Shown in pieces: positions 7,468 through 16,355 of a DNA stretch of 56,998 nt. The notes under the pieces were generated by a model. It did no database searches. It was not told the origin of the DNA and saw only the letters and a program-made list of their open reading frames with translations. This DNA comes from CAYUPY01 sp964446595. Its GTDB lineage: Bacteria > Patescibacteriota > Dojkabacteria > J137 > JAEUSD01. The translations under genes were made by a program, and so were the position numbers. Each line of letters begins with the position of its first letter. Position 1 is the stretch's first letter. The DNA lies in contig CAYUPY010000002.1 of NCBI GenBank assembly GCA_964446595.1, positions 1-56,998 on the forward strand, read 5' to 3'.

Positions 7468-10050
7468 TTAGCGCAACTCGTGGCCGTTATTCTGGATAAC
7501 CTTGTTTACCCTGCCCATTAGGGTAGATATCTCTTCTGAGCTAAGAGTATGGTCGTGGGCAACCAACTTAAGTTTAAGGGTTATACTGCGACGCTCCCCT
7601 TGATCAAATATATCTACAATCCTAATAGAGAATAGGTTATCACCGAGTTCCTGTTTTAAGGAATTTATAGTTTTGCCAATAAGCGTCTTAGATGCCTGCC
7701 AGAAGCTGATATCTCTGTCTACGATTGGGTATTGTACTATTTCTTTAAAACTCCCCTGCTCTCTAGTAACCTGAGAACGCTCCAATAGGTTGGTTTGCTC
7801 AAATAAACGGGAAAGTTCAAGGGTGAATGCAGCCACCTGTTTGTTTTTAATACCAAAGTTCTTTAACACTGTAGGATGAATCATTCCTATCTCCCCGAGT
7901 GGTAAAGGTTTGTTTTTTGCCAAGTTAGCAAAACCGGCTAGTGCTTTTGACGCCACGCGTTTTGCTTTTTGAGTAGCGGTAGATTTTTTGTCTAATGTCT
8001 TATTCAGTTCTACGCCAGCAATATCAATAATGCCACTTCTTCCGGGGTGAAAGATTGGAGAAGTGAGTGAATCAGTGCCATTTTGTTTTTCTAGATATAA
8101 ACGATCCTCTAGGATTGTATGATTCAGTTGTTCAAAAGCATATTTAAGTTGTCTGTACGTATCTTCTATTTCGTCTCCTACGAATAATGCCACTAGTTGG
8201 AATGGTTGTGCCGGTAGTTGTTCTTCTTTAGAATCTTGACGATGGCTGCGTACTACTCTACTAATTTCAAATAATCCAAATGAGTCGTATTTGTCCAAAT
8301 TCGCTGGCAGCTTTTCTAGCATACTCGGAAGAACGTGGTCACGAACCAGACTCAATTCCGGAGAAAGTGGTTCCATGATAGTTGGCAGTTGCTCTACCCT
8401 ATCTTCTAGCATTGCCTTGTGGTAAAGGTCGGGCCCTACTAGGGTGTAGGTGTAGATTTCGTGTAAACCTGCTGCTGCTAATCTTTGTTTGATTTGGAAA
8501 AGTGTAGAGTTTAATCTATTAGTATTTGGGACTTCTAGGTTGCGAGCTGGTAAGGTTAGTTGTACCTGATCATAACCATGTAGTCTAGCAATCTCTTCTA
8601 CTACGTCTTCGTCGATAGAGATATCTTGACGCCATTCAGGTACCGTGAGTTTTACAATTAAACCGCTCTGATTGCGCTGGATATCTGCAGATGTAAACTT
8701 ATCAATGCCATCAATTGTAAAACCAAGGTTTTGCAGATGAGTCTGAATTTCCTTTTTCTCTAAGGTAACTCCCGCAAGGCGTTTTACTTTAGCGATGTCA
8801 AAGTTGATAGTGTGAGATTTTTCTGGTTCTGGGTAGATGTCTACCGGTTCATCGCTCACTTCACCTCCACAAACACTTAAAATTAGCTCGGCTGCGTGAT
8901 TTAGTGCTATTAATGTAGTAGCTGGGCTGATTCCTTTCTCGTAACGGGAACTTGCTTGAGAACGTAGGCCAAGTGCACGAGATGTACGTCTAATATTATA
9001 CATCTCAAAATTAGCTGCTTCCAAAAAGATATTGGTTGTCTCGTTAGAAATAGCTGTGTTTTCACCCCCCATAATGCCTCCTAGTGCAATAGCTTTCTGC
9101 GTATCTGCTATTACTACCATCTGATCCGTTAACTCACGTTCTACATGGTCTAAAGTGACAAGTTTTTCGCCGCTAGATGCCTTACGAACTACCAATTTCT
9201 GACCAACCAATTTATCTGTATCGAATGCATGGAGCGGTTGTCCTAAGTGCAGCATGACATAGTTGGTGATATCCACTACATTGTTAATGGTGCGCTCGCC
9301 AGTTCTGGCGAGCGCCAGCTGCAACCACAATGGCGAAGGCCCAACTTTCACATTAGTCATACTCAAACCACTGTATCTGGATACGAGTTTTGGAATACGA
9401 TTTTCTACACCAACAGTTATTTTTTGCTCAGATCGTAGTCTAGGTGTGTCATAAGCTTCAAATTCAAGAGGAGTATTAAAAATAGCACTCACCTCACGGG
9501 CAATACCTAAGTGAGAAAATGCATCCGGTCGGTGAGGCAATGCTTTATTCTCTATTTCTAGCACTACGTCACTAAACATCTCTGTGACGTCCGTGCCTGG
9601 TGCCATGGAAGCGTCTATTGCAATAATACCATCATGTTCATCGCTTAATCCCAGTTCATCTGGGGCACATAACATTCCAGCTGAGTCAACCCCGGCAACT
9701 TTGCGCACACTAATTTTCATAGTCTCATCCTTTGCCGCATCAGAATAGACTTTACCTCCAGGAAGTACTGCTACTGTGTACATGCCGGCATGGACATTGT
9801 CTGCGCCACACACTATCTGTTGTGTCTGTTTTTCGCCCACATTTACCTGACATACGCTTAAGTGCTCATGTTTGGGATGTTGCTCTACACTTTCGACACG
9901 AGCTATTACAAGCTTTTCTAAGCCCTTGCCAACCTCTTGTAGACTTTCAACTTCACTCAGTCTAGTATCTAAAGTTTCCTTAAATTCAGCTGCTGTTGCA
10001 ATCTGAAACTGGGGAACTAGTTTTTTAAGCCACTTTAAAGAAATTAACAT
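7468..10050 (-). CDS. pheT: Phenylalanyl-tRNA synthetase beta subunit
   Basis: The beta chain of the alpha2-beta2 PheRS, which attaches phenylalanine to tRNA-Phe in the cytoplasm. The 860 residues show the family order: N-terminal EMAP/OB-fold tRNA-binding domain (about 40-150, with ARVESVEQHPKHEHLSVCQV), B3/B4 editing domain, B5 domain, core, and a C-terminal ferredoxin-fold anticodon-binding domain (about 760-860, beginning near VQYPIVDRDISF). It starts 6 bases after pheS and is the last gene of the translation cluster. A perfect 11-bp GC-rich inverted repeat lies inside the gene at 9292-9315. Confidence 0.97.
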   Translation of the reverse strand: MLISLKWLKKLVPQFQIATAAEFKETLDTRLSEVESLQEVGKGLEKLVIARVESVEQHPKHEHLSVCQVNVGEKQTQQIVCGADNVHAGMYTVAVLPGGKVYSDAAKDETMKISVRKVAGVDSAGMLCAPDELGLSDEHDGIIAIDASMAPGTDVTEMFSDVVLEIENKALPHRPDAFSHLGIAREVSAIFNTPLEFEAYDTPRLRSEQKITVGVENRIPKLVSRYSGLSMTNVKVGPSPLWLQLALARTGERTINNVVDITNYVMLHLGQPLHAFDTDKLVGQKLVVRKASSGEKLVTLDHVERELTDQMVVIADTQKAIALGGIMGGENTAISNETTNIFLEAANFEMYNIRRTSRALGLRSQASSRYEKGISPATTLIALNHAAELILSVCGGEVSDEPVDIYPEPEKSHTINFDIAKVKRLAGVTLEKKEIQTHLQNLGFTIDGIDKFTSADIQRNQSGLIVKLTVPEWRQDISIDEDVVEEIARLHGYDQVQLTLPARNLEVPNTNRLNSTLFQIKQRLAAAGLHEIYTYTLVGPDLYHKAMLEDRVEQLPTIMEPLSPELSLVRDHVLPSMLEKLPANLDKYDSFGLFEISRVVRSHRQDSKEEQLPAQPFQLVALFVGDEIEDTYRQLKYAFEQLNHTILEDRLYLEKQNGTDSLTSPIFHPGRSGIIDIAGVELNKTLDKKSTATQKAKRVASKALAGFANLAKNKPLPLGEIGMIHPTVLKNFGIKNKQVAAFTLELSRLFEQTNLLERSQVTREQGSFKEIVQYPIVDRDISFWQASKTLIGKTINSLKQELGDNLFSIRIVDIFDQGERRSITLKLKLVAHDHTLSSEEISTLMGRVNKVIQNNGHELR
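9292..9315. repeat. Intragenic inverted repeat (pheT)
   Basis: Perfect 11-bp arms, 9292-9302 and 9305-9315, with a 2-base spacer. One arm contains CTGGCG. Confidence 0.9.
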
Positions 10051-10056
10051 GTTTTC

Positions 10057-11088
10057 TTAGTTAAATTGTTTAACAAAATCAAGGCGTCCACTATGAAAGT
10101 GGCGAATATCATTAATTGCGTTCTTAATCATAATCAAGCGATCCAGTCCCATACCCCACGCAAACCCAGTATAGACTTCAGGGTCGAGGCCTGCCTCTTT
10201 AATCACAAACGGATGGACAGGCCCGCAAGGAATTATTTCCATCCATCCGGAGCCGCCGCAACCTTCACAACCGGCTGTTTTAGCCCCATCACATACAGGA
10301 CAGGTCATCATCAGCTCAAGTCCCGGTTCCACAAATGGGAAGTAGGTTGGTTGTAGTTTTACTTCCATATCTCTTTCAAAATAGTAAACCAGGAACTGCT
10401 TTAAAGTTCCTATTAGATCGCTAAGTTTAATACCTTTGTCTACGTATATACCTTCAACTTGAAAGAAACTATGCTCGTGTCTAGCATCAGTAGCTTCGCT
10501 TCTAAAACATTTGCCCGGTACTATTGCTCGCACAGGTGGATTGTTTCCTTTAATTATGCGGTTTTGCATAGAGGATGTATGTGTAATTAGTACTTTATCA
10601 TCGTCTAGGCGCATAGTATCCCACATATCTCGAGCAGGGTGCCCTTCGGGTATGTTGATAGAGGTAAAATTGTGATAGTCATCATCTACTAAATATGGGA
10701 TCTCAACCTGGAAGCCCATTGATGTAAAGATTTCCTCAATCCGCTTCTTTTCTTGTGTGATAGGATGTAATCCGCCAGCCCCTGATGGGATGCCTGGGAG
10801 TGTGATGTCTAGGAACTCTTCTTTAAGCAATTCCTCTAGTTCCTCAGCTGCCAGTTTTTCGAGTTTAAGATTGCCGGCTTTTTCTAGTTCAACCCTTACT
10901 TCGTTCGCGCTCTTGCCTACTGGGCCCTTTTGATCGTTGGGAAGATCTTTGATATTACGAAGTATCTCTGTAAGCTCAGATTTTCTACCAGTATACTTTT
11001 TAAGCCAGGCCTCTACTTCGACTGCTTCTTTAAGCTTATCTAGCTCTGCTAAAGCGTTTTTACGCAGTGTTTCTAGTTTTTCCAGCAT
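10057..11088 (-). CDS. pheS: Phenylalanyl-tRNA synthetase alpha subunit
   Basis: The catalytic alpha chain of PheRS, a class II aminoacyl-tRNA synthetase (343 residues). It has an N-terminal coiled-coil (about 1-90), then the catalytic domain with HPARDMWDT, KCFRSEATDARHEHSFFQVEG (motif 2) and GMGLDRLIMIK (motif 3). Near residues 265-285 it carries a CxxC...CxxC insertion (CPVCDG, CEGCGG), a zinc-knuckle version seen in many bacterial PheS proteins. It follows rplT by 31 bases and precedes pheT by 6, matching the conserved order of this cluster. Confidence 0.97.
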   Translation of the reverse strand: MLEKLETLRKNALAELDKLKEAVEVEAWLKKYTGRKSELTEILRNIKDLPNDQKGPVGKSANEVRVELEKAGNLKLEKLAAEELEELLKEEFLDITLPGIPSGAGGLHPITQEKKRIEEIFTSMGFQVEIPYLVDDDYHNFTSINIPEGHPARDMWDTMRLDDDKVLITHTSSMQNRIIKGNNPPVRAIVPGKCFRSEATDARHEHSFFQVEGIYVDKGIKLSDLIGTLKQFLVYYFERDMEVKLQPTYFPFVEPGLELMMTCPVCDGAKTAGCEGCGGSGWMEIIPCGPVHPFVIKEAGLDPEVYTGFAWGMGLDRLIMIKNAINDIRHFHSGRLDFVKQFN

Positions 11089-11119
11089 GGGTTAGTTTAG
11101 CGTGAAATCAGAATGGTCT

Positions 11120-11461
11120 CTAGGAGACTTTTTTTACTAACTGGGCAAAGTCCTCTGGAGCTCTCTGAGCCATTTCAGATAGTACTTTACGATCCAGTTC
11201 AATTCCAGATTTCTTCAATCCTGCCATGAACTTACTGTAGCTGATACCAGTACTGTGAAGTCCAGCAGAGATGATTTTAATCCACTCTTCACGCTTTTGG
11301 CCACGACGAGCACGTCTATGAGCATGGCTGTATTCTCCCGCATGCAAAAGAGCTTCTTTTGCACGGCGGTACAGTCGGCTGTAAGTGCCACGGTAACCTT
11401 TGGTAGCTTTTAGTACCTTGTTATGCTTTTTGCGCTTGGTTATACCTCTTTTAATCCTCAT
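11120..11461 (-). CDS. rplT: Ribosomal protein bL20
   Basis: A 113-residue basic protein beginning MRIKRGITKRKKHNKVLKATKGYRG, the typical bL20 N-terminus. It binds 23S rRNA early in large-subunit assembly, and in other bacteria it also represses its own operon. It lies 5 bases after rpmI and is co-transcribed with infC and rpmI. Length is near the family norm. Confidence 0.97.
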   Translation of the reverse strand: MRIKRGITKRKKHNKVLKATKGYRGTYSRLYRRAKEALLHAGEYSHAHRRARRGQKREEWIKIISAGLHSTGISYSKFMAGLKKSGIELDRKVLSEMAQRAPEDFAQLVKKVS

Positions 11462-11466
11462 TGTGA

Positions 11467-11685
11467 TTATTTACCTAACATTGTATTAATTTTTTTAATC
11501 TCTGACTTTGCCTGCAAAACATTCTCACCCTTTACGGCATCTTTTTGTCTGCTGTTCTGGTAACTTTTTGAGTGACCATTACCCGCACGCTGTGGTCTAT
11601 GCTTTATCAAACCACTACCAGTACGTTTAAAGCGTTTTTTAGTAGCTTTATGAGTTTTTATTTTTACTTTTTTTACTTTTCCCAT
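11467..11685 (-). CDS. rpmI: Ribosomal protein bL35
   Basis: A 72-residue very basic protein with the bL35 pattern KTHKATKKRFKRTGSG near the start. It is a component of the 50S subunit. Its ATG overlaps the stop codon of infC by one base (TAATG), so it is probably translationally coupled to infC. Confidence 0.97.
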   Translation of the reverse strand: MGKVKKVKIKTHKATKKRFKRTGSGLIKHRPQRAGNGHSKSYQNSRQKDAVKGENVLQAKSEIKKINTMLGK

Positions 11686-12218
11686 TATTTTGAAACTAAG
11701 TATATAGCTAAATTTCTTCCTTCTCTCTTTGTATCACCTTCAAATTTGGCAAACTCAGAGACTTGTTCTTTCACTTTGTCCATTAGTTCATACATGATGC
11801 GGTTATCTGCACCTCGCTTGAACTGTATGGTGAACTTGACCTTATTACCTTTTTCTAAGAGCTCTTGGATCTTGCCTATCTTATGGTTTAAATCACCTAC
11901 ATCGATAAACGGTTTGACCCTAATTTCGCTTAAATCACTACTTGTTGTTTTCTTCTTAGACTTCTTCTTTAAGTCGTACTTAAGTTTAGACCAGTCAACA
12001 ATTTTTGCTACTGGTGGATTGCCTTGCGGATTAACCAATACAAGGTCCAACTCAGCGTCTCTTGCAGCGCGAAGAGCGTCTTCCTTGGTTAAAACCCCCA
12101 AATTATCACCTTTGTTGTCAACCACCAACATTTTCTCAGCTCGTATATAGTTATTACGATCAAACTGCGGCTTAAACGAAGGCCGAGATGTTGGTTTTTT
12201 TGAACGATAGCGAGCTAT
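11685..12218 (-). CDS. infC: Translation initiation factor IF-3, non-AUG start
   Basis: IF-3 binds the 30S subunit and proofreads the start codon and initiator tRNA. The first ATG (12131) would remove the conserved N-terminal stretch NNYIRAEK, which is encoded in frame upstream. Between the in-frame stop near 12246 and 12131 there is no ATG, GTG or TTG. The best start is ATA at 12218, with AGAAGG nine bases upstream; ATT at 12227 is the alternative. AUU initiation with autoregulation is known for infC in E. coli. The protein would be 177 residues with the usual N- and C-domains. It ends by overlapping rpmI (TAATG). Confidence 0.9.
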   Translation of the reverse strand: MARYRSKKPTSRPSFKPQFDRNNYIRAEKMLVVDNKGDNLGVLTKEDALRAARDAELDLVLVNPQGNPPVAKIVDWSKLKYDLKKKSKKKTTSSDLSEIRVKPFIDVGDLNHKIGKIQELLEKGNKVKFTIQFKRGADNRIMYELMDKVKEQVSEFAKFEGDTKREGRNLAIYLVSK

Positions 12219-12257
12219 CTTGGCAATCCTTCTAATAAATAATCTCTATGTCGAGTG

Positions 12258-12266
12258 ATGATAGCA
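12258..12266 (-). promoter_or_regulatory. Extended -10 promoter of infC
   Basis: The minus strand reads TGCTATCAT about 40 bases before the proposed infC start at 12218. It lies in the gap between the thrS-like gene and infC, so infC-rpmI-rplT-pheST can be expressed apart from the upstream gene. Confidence 0.5.
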
Positions 12267-12308
12267 GAAAATAGGCTTATTGCCAAACTGTTACTGCCGA
12301 ACACTTCC

Positions 12309-13873
12309 CTATTTGTCTAGGTTTTGCAGATGCTCATACAGAGTATCCGCAAGCCCATCACGGCTAATCATTCCTAGTTCTTGTTTATTACGAAAACGAA
12401 CAGATACAGCATCAGCTTTTTCTNNNNNNNNNNGATGATGACTGGGGTCTTGTTTAATTCCGCTGAGCGAATTCTAGCTTGCATCGTCTCTGCTCTGGCA
12501 TCAACTGTAGAACGTAAGCCGGCCATAACTAAGTCTTCCGAGATGGTTTGGGCATATCGTCCTTGTGATTCAGCAATTGGGATCACTACTGCCTGGCTTG
12601 GGCTAGCCCAATATGGTAGAGCTCCTGCTTGATCTTCTAGAAAGAATGCCAAGATTGATTCGAGCGTATAGTTGATTTCCACTTGGTAAGCAATGCTAAA
12701 ATCTCCCTCTTCATTCACAAATTCTACGTCAGAGGGTTTAACTTTTAAGCTAGCTAGATGCCACTCCCGGTCTAGTTCGTCTATTGCCACAAAATTCACT
12801 ATTGCCCCTTGCGTAGGTGCGTTAGCGTCAATAACTTGAGTCTGAGAGATTTTATGTTCTTTGAACATATTGGTAAGCTGAGGAATTAAGCTTAACTTTA
12901 AGTCTGCCGTATGAATTTCAGCATTATAGCTAATCCCCAAGTACTGGAAGGTCTTGATGACAGCTAGAGTATTAGCTAGAGTTTCATCGATAGCTTCTGC
13001 AGGTACTGTGTAGCTAACAGCTTGGATGCGATTCGTGTTTAGCACCTTTTTTTCTTGTATCTCTACAACAGCATCACCTTCTATGGTGGTCTGCGCCATT
13101 TGTCGCACAGGAAGGTTGCGGTAGCTACGGTTCTTTAGCTTAAATATGCGGCTAGTATCCTCTAAGAATTGCTGACTTAAGCGATAATGCATAGGTAATA
13201 ACTCATCGTATTCTAACTGCTCTAGCTCAAAAACCAGTCTTTCGCGGATAGCCCTTAGTGTGACAGCGCCACTACCTGTATATAGAAGCTTCTGCTCACC
13301 TAGGAATAGCTCTAGCTCTTGGCCAAGCTTGATAAAATCTCTTTCCTGGACGGCCTCTTGCTTGGCCAGGTAAGTGTTTAGTTCCGCCGGCGTGGCGAAA
13401 GCCACGCCGGCTATTCTTTGCATTTGAGGGCGGGACTCATCATTCTTCCAGTTCACATCACTAATAGATGTCAATTTCACCGCACCAACTTGGTTCGTGC
13501 TGGAAACATGAGGCCCTCGACACAGATCAATAAATTCTTCACCAGTTTTATAAAAACTAATGCGAGCATCTGTAATTTGCTGCATCAGTTCTGATTTGTA
13601 CACCTGTCCACGGCTCATCAATAATTGGAAAGCCTCCTGCGGTGAGGTATAAAGCTGGTTAAACGGTAAATCTTCTTGAATAATAAGGTTCATCTCTGAC
13701 TCAATCCGCTTCACATCATCCCATTTGAGTCTGCGTGGTGGTTCGAAGTCATGATAGAAACCCTGTTTAGTAACAGGCCCTACTCCTAATTTGGTTTCTG
13801 GAAATAATCTTAAGACCGCCATGGCTAGAACATGGGCGGCAGAGTGTCTGCGTTTTTCAGTTAAATCGTCCAT
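12309..13873 (-). CDS. thrS: ThrRS-like protein with editing site but degenerate catalytic core
   Basis: It sits at the classical thrS position before infC. The N-terminal editing domain is intact: HSAAH (H10, H14) and CRGPH (C118, H122) are the hydrolytic site for Ser-tRNA-Thr. The TGS domain is missing. In the class II core, the block normally carrying KPMNCPGH is deleted between FKLKN and RSYRNLP. The motif 2 arginine and the DDAHIF histidine are replaced, and the later zinc histidine region reads VEINYTLES. Homology elsewhere is clear (GAIVNFVAIDELDREWHLAS, GALPYWASPSQAVVIPI). The 10-N gap breaks the frame; after it the correct frame resumes (EKADAVSVRFRNK...) and stops at 12309. It is likely a trans-editing protein or pseudoenzyme. 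Confidence 0.85.
12424..12433. other. Assembly gap (10 N) inside the thrS-like gene
   Basis: Ten ambiguous bases. The reading frame differs on the two sides, so the true gap length is not 10 modulo 3 as written. A few residues of the anticodon-binding domain are missing. Confidence 0.95.
13386..13411. repeat. Intragenic inverted repeat (thrS-like)
   Basis: Perfect 11-bp GC-rich arms, 13386-13396 and 13401-13411, closed by a GAAA tetraloop on the plus strand. Confidence 0.9.
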
Positions 13874-13956
13874 AGTTGTCTATTTGCTCCCGATTATATC
13901 ACTTACTAAAAAACTAGGTGAGGATTTAAACTAAAAGCTAATACGACAAGTCACTG

Positions 13957-14319
13957 TTAACGCCTAGCGCTATAAATACTCATTGTTACTTCTATCATAT
14001 CAGCGCAGTAAGAGACTATCTCTTTTACAACGTTATAAAGAACTTCGCTACAAATAGATTTCTCAGCCGTTAATTCTACGATCGCATTAATACCCCATTC
14101 TAGAAGTTGGTCCCTTTCTTCGACTGAGACATATCCATATCTTAAGCTTTCATTGGCTATTCTAAGGAAGTGTACCACTGCTGCTTCCAACTCTGTAAGC
14201 TGTTGCCCAGGACGCAAACCGTAATCCTGAATAACGGAATTCAGAATATTCTTAAAGATTTGTTGGAGATAATTATTTTCTATCACACATGAATATAACA
14301 CGGATATATAGTCTGTCAA
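13957..14319 (-). CDS. Unknown protein, 120 aa
   Basis: I do not recognise this protein. It starts with TTG at 14319 (no ATG fits near the 5' end) and is predicted all-helical and soluble, with cysteines scattered (SCVIE, KSICSEV, SYCADMI). It stands between the ThrRS-like gene and the 384-residue unknown gene, with gaps of 83 and 37 bases, on the same strand. It could be co-transcribed with the 384-residue gene. Confidence 0.55.
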   Translation of the reverse strand: MTDYISVLYSCVIENNYLQQIFKNILNSVIQDYGLRPGQQLTELEAAVVHFLRIANESLRYGYVSVEERDQLLEWGINAIVELTAEKSICSEVLYNVVKEIVSYCADMIEVTMSIYSARR

Positions 14320-14356
14320 TTGTCTAATAAACCCAAAGTTTGTTAGTAGTAGGAGA

Positions 14357-15511
14357 CTATTTTAGGTTTTCGGCTCCAAATATGTGTGTGGTAAGTTCCT
14401 GGAAAGTAGCTGTTTCCAGGAACTGCAGTTCCGCAGATGTTGGTAAGCGTTTTAAATGAAGTATTATTATTTCTACTGGGTGAATGCCACGAGAGAGCAT
14501 ATCAACCACTGAGTAGTTTTGGGCCAGCTCTCCAAGATGAGGGGCCACTGGGTAGACTAGCCTATCGTCTAACTCACTTACTATGGTACGACCTTGATAG
14601 TTGGGGAAATAGTGTTTAATTGCAGTCACAGCAGTTTTGCTAGGTGGGATCGCTGCAGGGCAGCCGTATGTACTTTTGTTATTGACTTTATTTTTTGCCT
14701 TACGGGTTTTTGGACGTGATACACCACTATGGTTACCCTGATCAACCAGATCTAGATTATAATGCCCTGCCAGAGGTCCAGTGGATTGTTTAAAGTCAAA
14801 TCCAAGTTTAGGAAATAATTTACCAATTTCTGTGATGTCTACCCCACTCAATATGCGTAAATGCGCATGTGCATTAAAGTTAGGGATTGCATGAAGTAAG
14901 AAGTTACTCCAAGTCGCCCTCTCGGTGCCGGTTAAAATACCGCTAATTACTACTTCAATTAAAGAATTGCCATGATCGTCCGCTTTATGATTTGCCAACA
15001 CTTTGCTTCCAATTTTTTGGCTGCTGAAGACAGACAACATTGAGGTTTTTAACAAATACTCAATTAAATTGACTACAGTAGTATGCGCAAATTCCGTCTT
15101 ACTTAAAACATCCAATGCTGCCAAGGAATCAATGTTTATATGTTCAGGAAAATTCTGCCAGTCTATTACTCTACTCTCCAGAACCCTTTTACTAATTGCC
15201 GGGAATAAAATATTAATAAACACTACAAATGAATCCAGCATAGATTGAAGTGATGCCTGGTATACATTGTAAGCTAAAAAAGCATACTCTTCTGAGGAAA
15301 CGTTAACATGAGTATTTAGATAAATTTCTTCGATACTTGTCGGTGCTCCCAGCTGAAATGGTCCATAATCCATTTCGTGAGCAGTACGATCGGGCGGTCT
15401 GACTAATAAGGGATAACCTGAATTTAGCAACGAAGTATGGAATGCCCAAAACATTGCAAGAAAGTCAGGATACAGTTTGTTATATAGTCGCTCAGTACTT
15501 AAATCTGCCAC
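14357..15511 (-). CDS. Unknown protein, 384 aa
   Basis: I do not recognise the family. The start is GTG at 15511, fixed by an extended -10 element only five bases upstream. The N-terminal two thirds are mostly helical, with no signal peptide or clear membrane span. A basic Lys/Arg/Asn-rich linker (SRPKTRKAKNKVNNKS) near residue 270 separates a C-terminal part that includes YPVAPHLGELAQNYSVVDMLSRGIHPVEIIILHLKRLPTSAEL, which looks like a helical repeat. A perfect 12-bp inverted repeat (14394-14424) lies near the 3' end. Confidence 0.7.
   Translation of the reverse strand: MADLSTERLYNKLYPDFLAMFWAFHTSLLNSGYPLLVRPPDRTAHEMDYGPFQLGAPTSIEEIYLNTHVNVSSEEYAFLAYNVYQASLQSMLDSFVVFINILFPAISKRVLESRVIDWQNFPEHINIDSLAALDVLSKTEFAHTTVVNLIEYLLKTSMLSVFSSQKIGSKVLANHKADDHGNSLIEVVISGILTGTERATWSNFLLHAIPNFNAHAHLRILSGVDITEIGKLFPKLGFDFKQSTGPLAGHYNLDLVDQGNHSGVSRPKTRKAKNKVNNKSTYGCPAAIPPSKTAVTAIKHYFPNYQGRTIVSELDDRLVYPVAPHLGELAQNYSVVDMLSRGIHPVEIIILHLKRLPTSAELQFLETATFQELTTHIFGAENLK
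14394..14424. repeat. Intragenic inverted repeat (384-aa gene)
   Basis: Perfect 12-bp arms, 14394-14405 and 14413-14424, with a 7-base spacer, 37 bases before the end of the gene. It overlaps a 14-base palindrome (14419-14432). Confidence 0.9.
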
Positions 15512-15516
15512 TGGCG

Positions 15517-15525
15517 ATTATATCA
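15517..15525 (-). promoter_or_regulatory. Extended -10 promoter, leaderless GTG start
   Basis: The minus strand reads TGATATAAT, ending five bases before the GTG at 15511. Confidence 0.65.
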
Positions 15526-15553
15526 GGGATGGACAAACTTACAAGTTCTTATA

Positions 15554-15626
15554 TGAGCGGCACAGGACTCGAACCTGTGACCTTTCGCACGTCAAGCGAA
15601 TGCTCTACCAGCTGAGCTAGCCGCTC
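15554..15626 (-). tRNA. tRNA-Val (GAC anticodon)
   Basis: The cloverleaf on the minus strand has acceptor GAGCGGC/GCCGCTC, D-arm TAGCTCAGCTGGTAGAGCA, anticodon loop TTGACGT (GAC) on stem TTCGC/GCGAA, and T-loop GGTTCGAGTC. The discriminator is A and CCA is not encoded. Confidence 0.95.
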
Positions 15627-15683
15627 TTTCCTTTGAAGTGGGAAATTATACTACAAAGGATGTTTTTGCACTAACCTAACAAA

Positions 15684-16316
15684 TTAGCTTGTCTTCACTT
15701 CAGCTTCGGCTTGATTCTCAATTACACGATCTACAATCCCATATTCTACTGCTTGTGCTGCAGTCATGTATTTGTCACGGTCCATGTCGTTGATGATTTG
15801 ATCTTTGTCTTTCCCTGTGTTTTCGGACAAAATACCTGCGAGTAGATCTTTTAGGCGTAATGTTTCGCGAGCGGTAATCTCTAGATCACTGGCTTGACCC
15901 CCCACCCCATTGATAATTGGTTGGTGAATTAGGATCATGCTGTTAGGGAGCGCAAAACGTTTGCCTTTTGTCCCATGTGACAAAATCATGCTACCCATGG
16001 ATGCTGATGTGCCAATAGACACTGTGACGATGTCAGGCTTAACTAGCTTCATGGTATCCATGATCGCCAAACCCGCATAAATGCTGCCACCTGGGGAATT
16101 TATGTACATTTTAATATCCTTGCTAGGATCCTGGGTTTCCAGGAATAGCAATTGTGCTACTACAGCATTGGCCACATCGTCATTTATTCCACTTCCCACA
16201 AAGATAATGCGGTCCTTAAGCAAGCGAGAATAAATATCGTAAGCACGTTCTCCATCGCGCGATTTCTCAATTACAGTTGGTACTAGATAAGATCCCATGA
16301 TTGAATTCAAATTCAC
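15684..16316 (-). CDS. clpP: ATP-dependent Clp protease proteolytic subunit
   Basis: A serine protease that forms a double heptameric barrel and degrades proteins fed by ClpX or ClpC. The catalytic triad is visible: S106 in SASMGS, H131 in ILIHQP and D181 in MDRDKYMTA. The substrate-groove motif is SPGGSIYAGLAI. The GTG at 16316 gives 210 residues; the ATG six codons later (MGSYLVPTV) resembles the usual ClpP start and is an alternative. A TGCTATACT element at 16330-16338 on the minus strand is a plausible promoter. No ClpX or ClpC gene is in the window. Confidence 0.95.
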   Translation of the reverse strand: MNLNSIMGSYLVPTVIEKSRDGERAYDIYSRLLKDRIIFVGSGINDDVANAVVAQLLFLETQDPSKDIKMYINSPGGSIYAGLAIMDTMKLVKPDIVTVSIGTSASMGSMILSHGTKGKRFALPNSMILIHQPIINGVGGQASDLEITARETLRLKDLLAGILSENTGKDKDQIINDMDRDKYMTAAQAVEYGIVDRVIENQAEAEVKTS

Positions 16317-16329
16317 ATATAAGTAGCTA

Positions 16330-16338
16330 AGTATAGCA
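16330..16338 (-). promoter_or_regulatory. Extended -10 promoter of clpP
   Basis: The minus strand reads TGCTATACT, 13 bases before the GTG at 16316 and 28 before the downstream ATG. Confidence 0.5.
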
Positions 16339-16355
16339 GAGTGGTCGGTAGACTG

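Noticed and set aside
10057..11088. The cysteine-rich insertion in PheS as a new domain
   Set aside because: CxxC...CxxC insertions at this place are common in bacterial PheS proteins.
11572..12150. A 192-residue plus-strand frame opposite infC and rpmI
   Set aside because: It is the complement of two clearly identified translation genes and has no family features.
12374..12423. The apparent C-terminus of the ThrRS-like protein (LMLYLFVFVINKN)
   Set aside because: It is a frame error caused by the arbitrary length of the N gap; the correct frame encodes a normal synthetase C-terminus ending at 12309.
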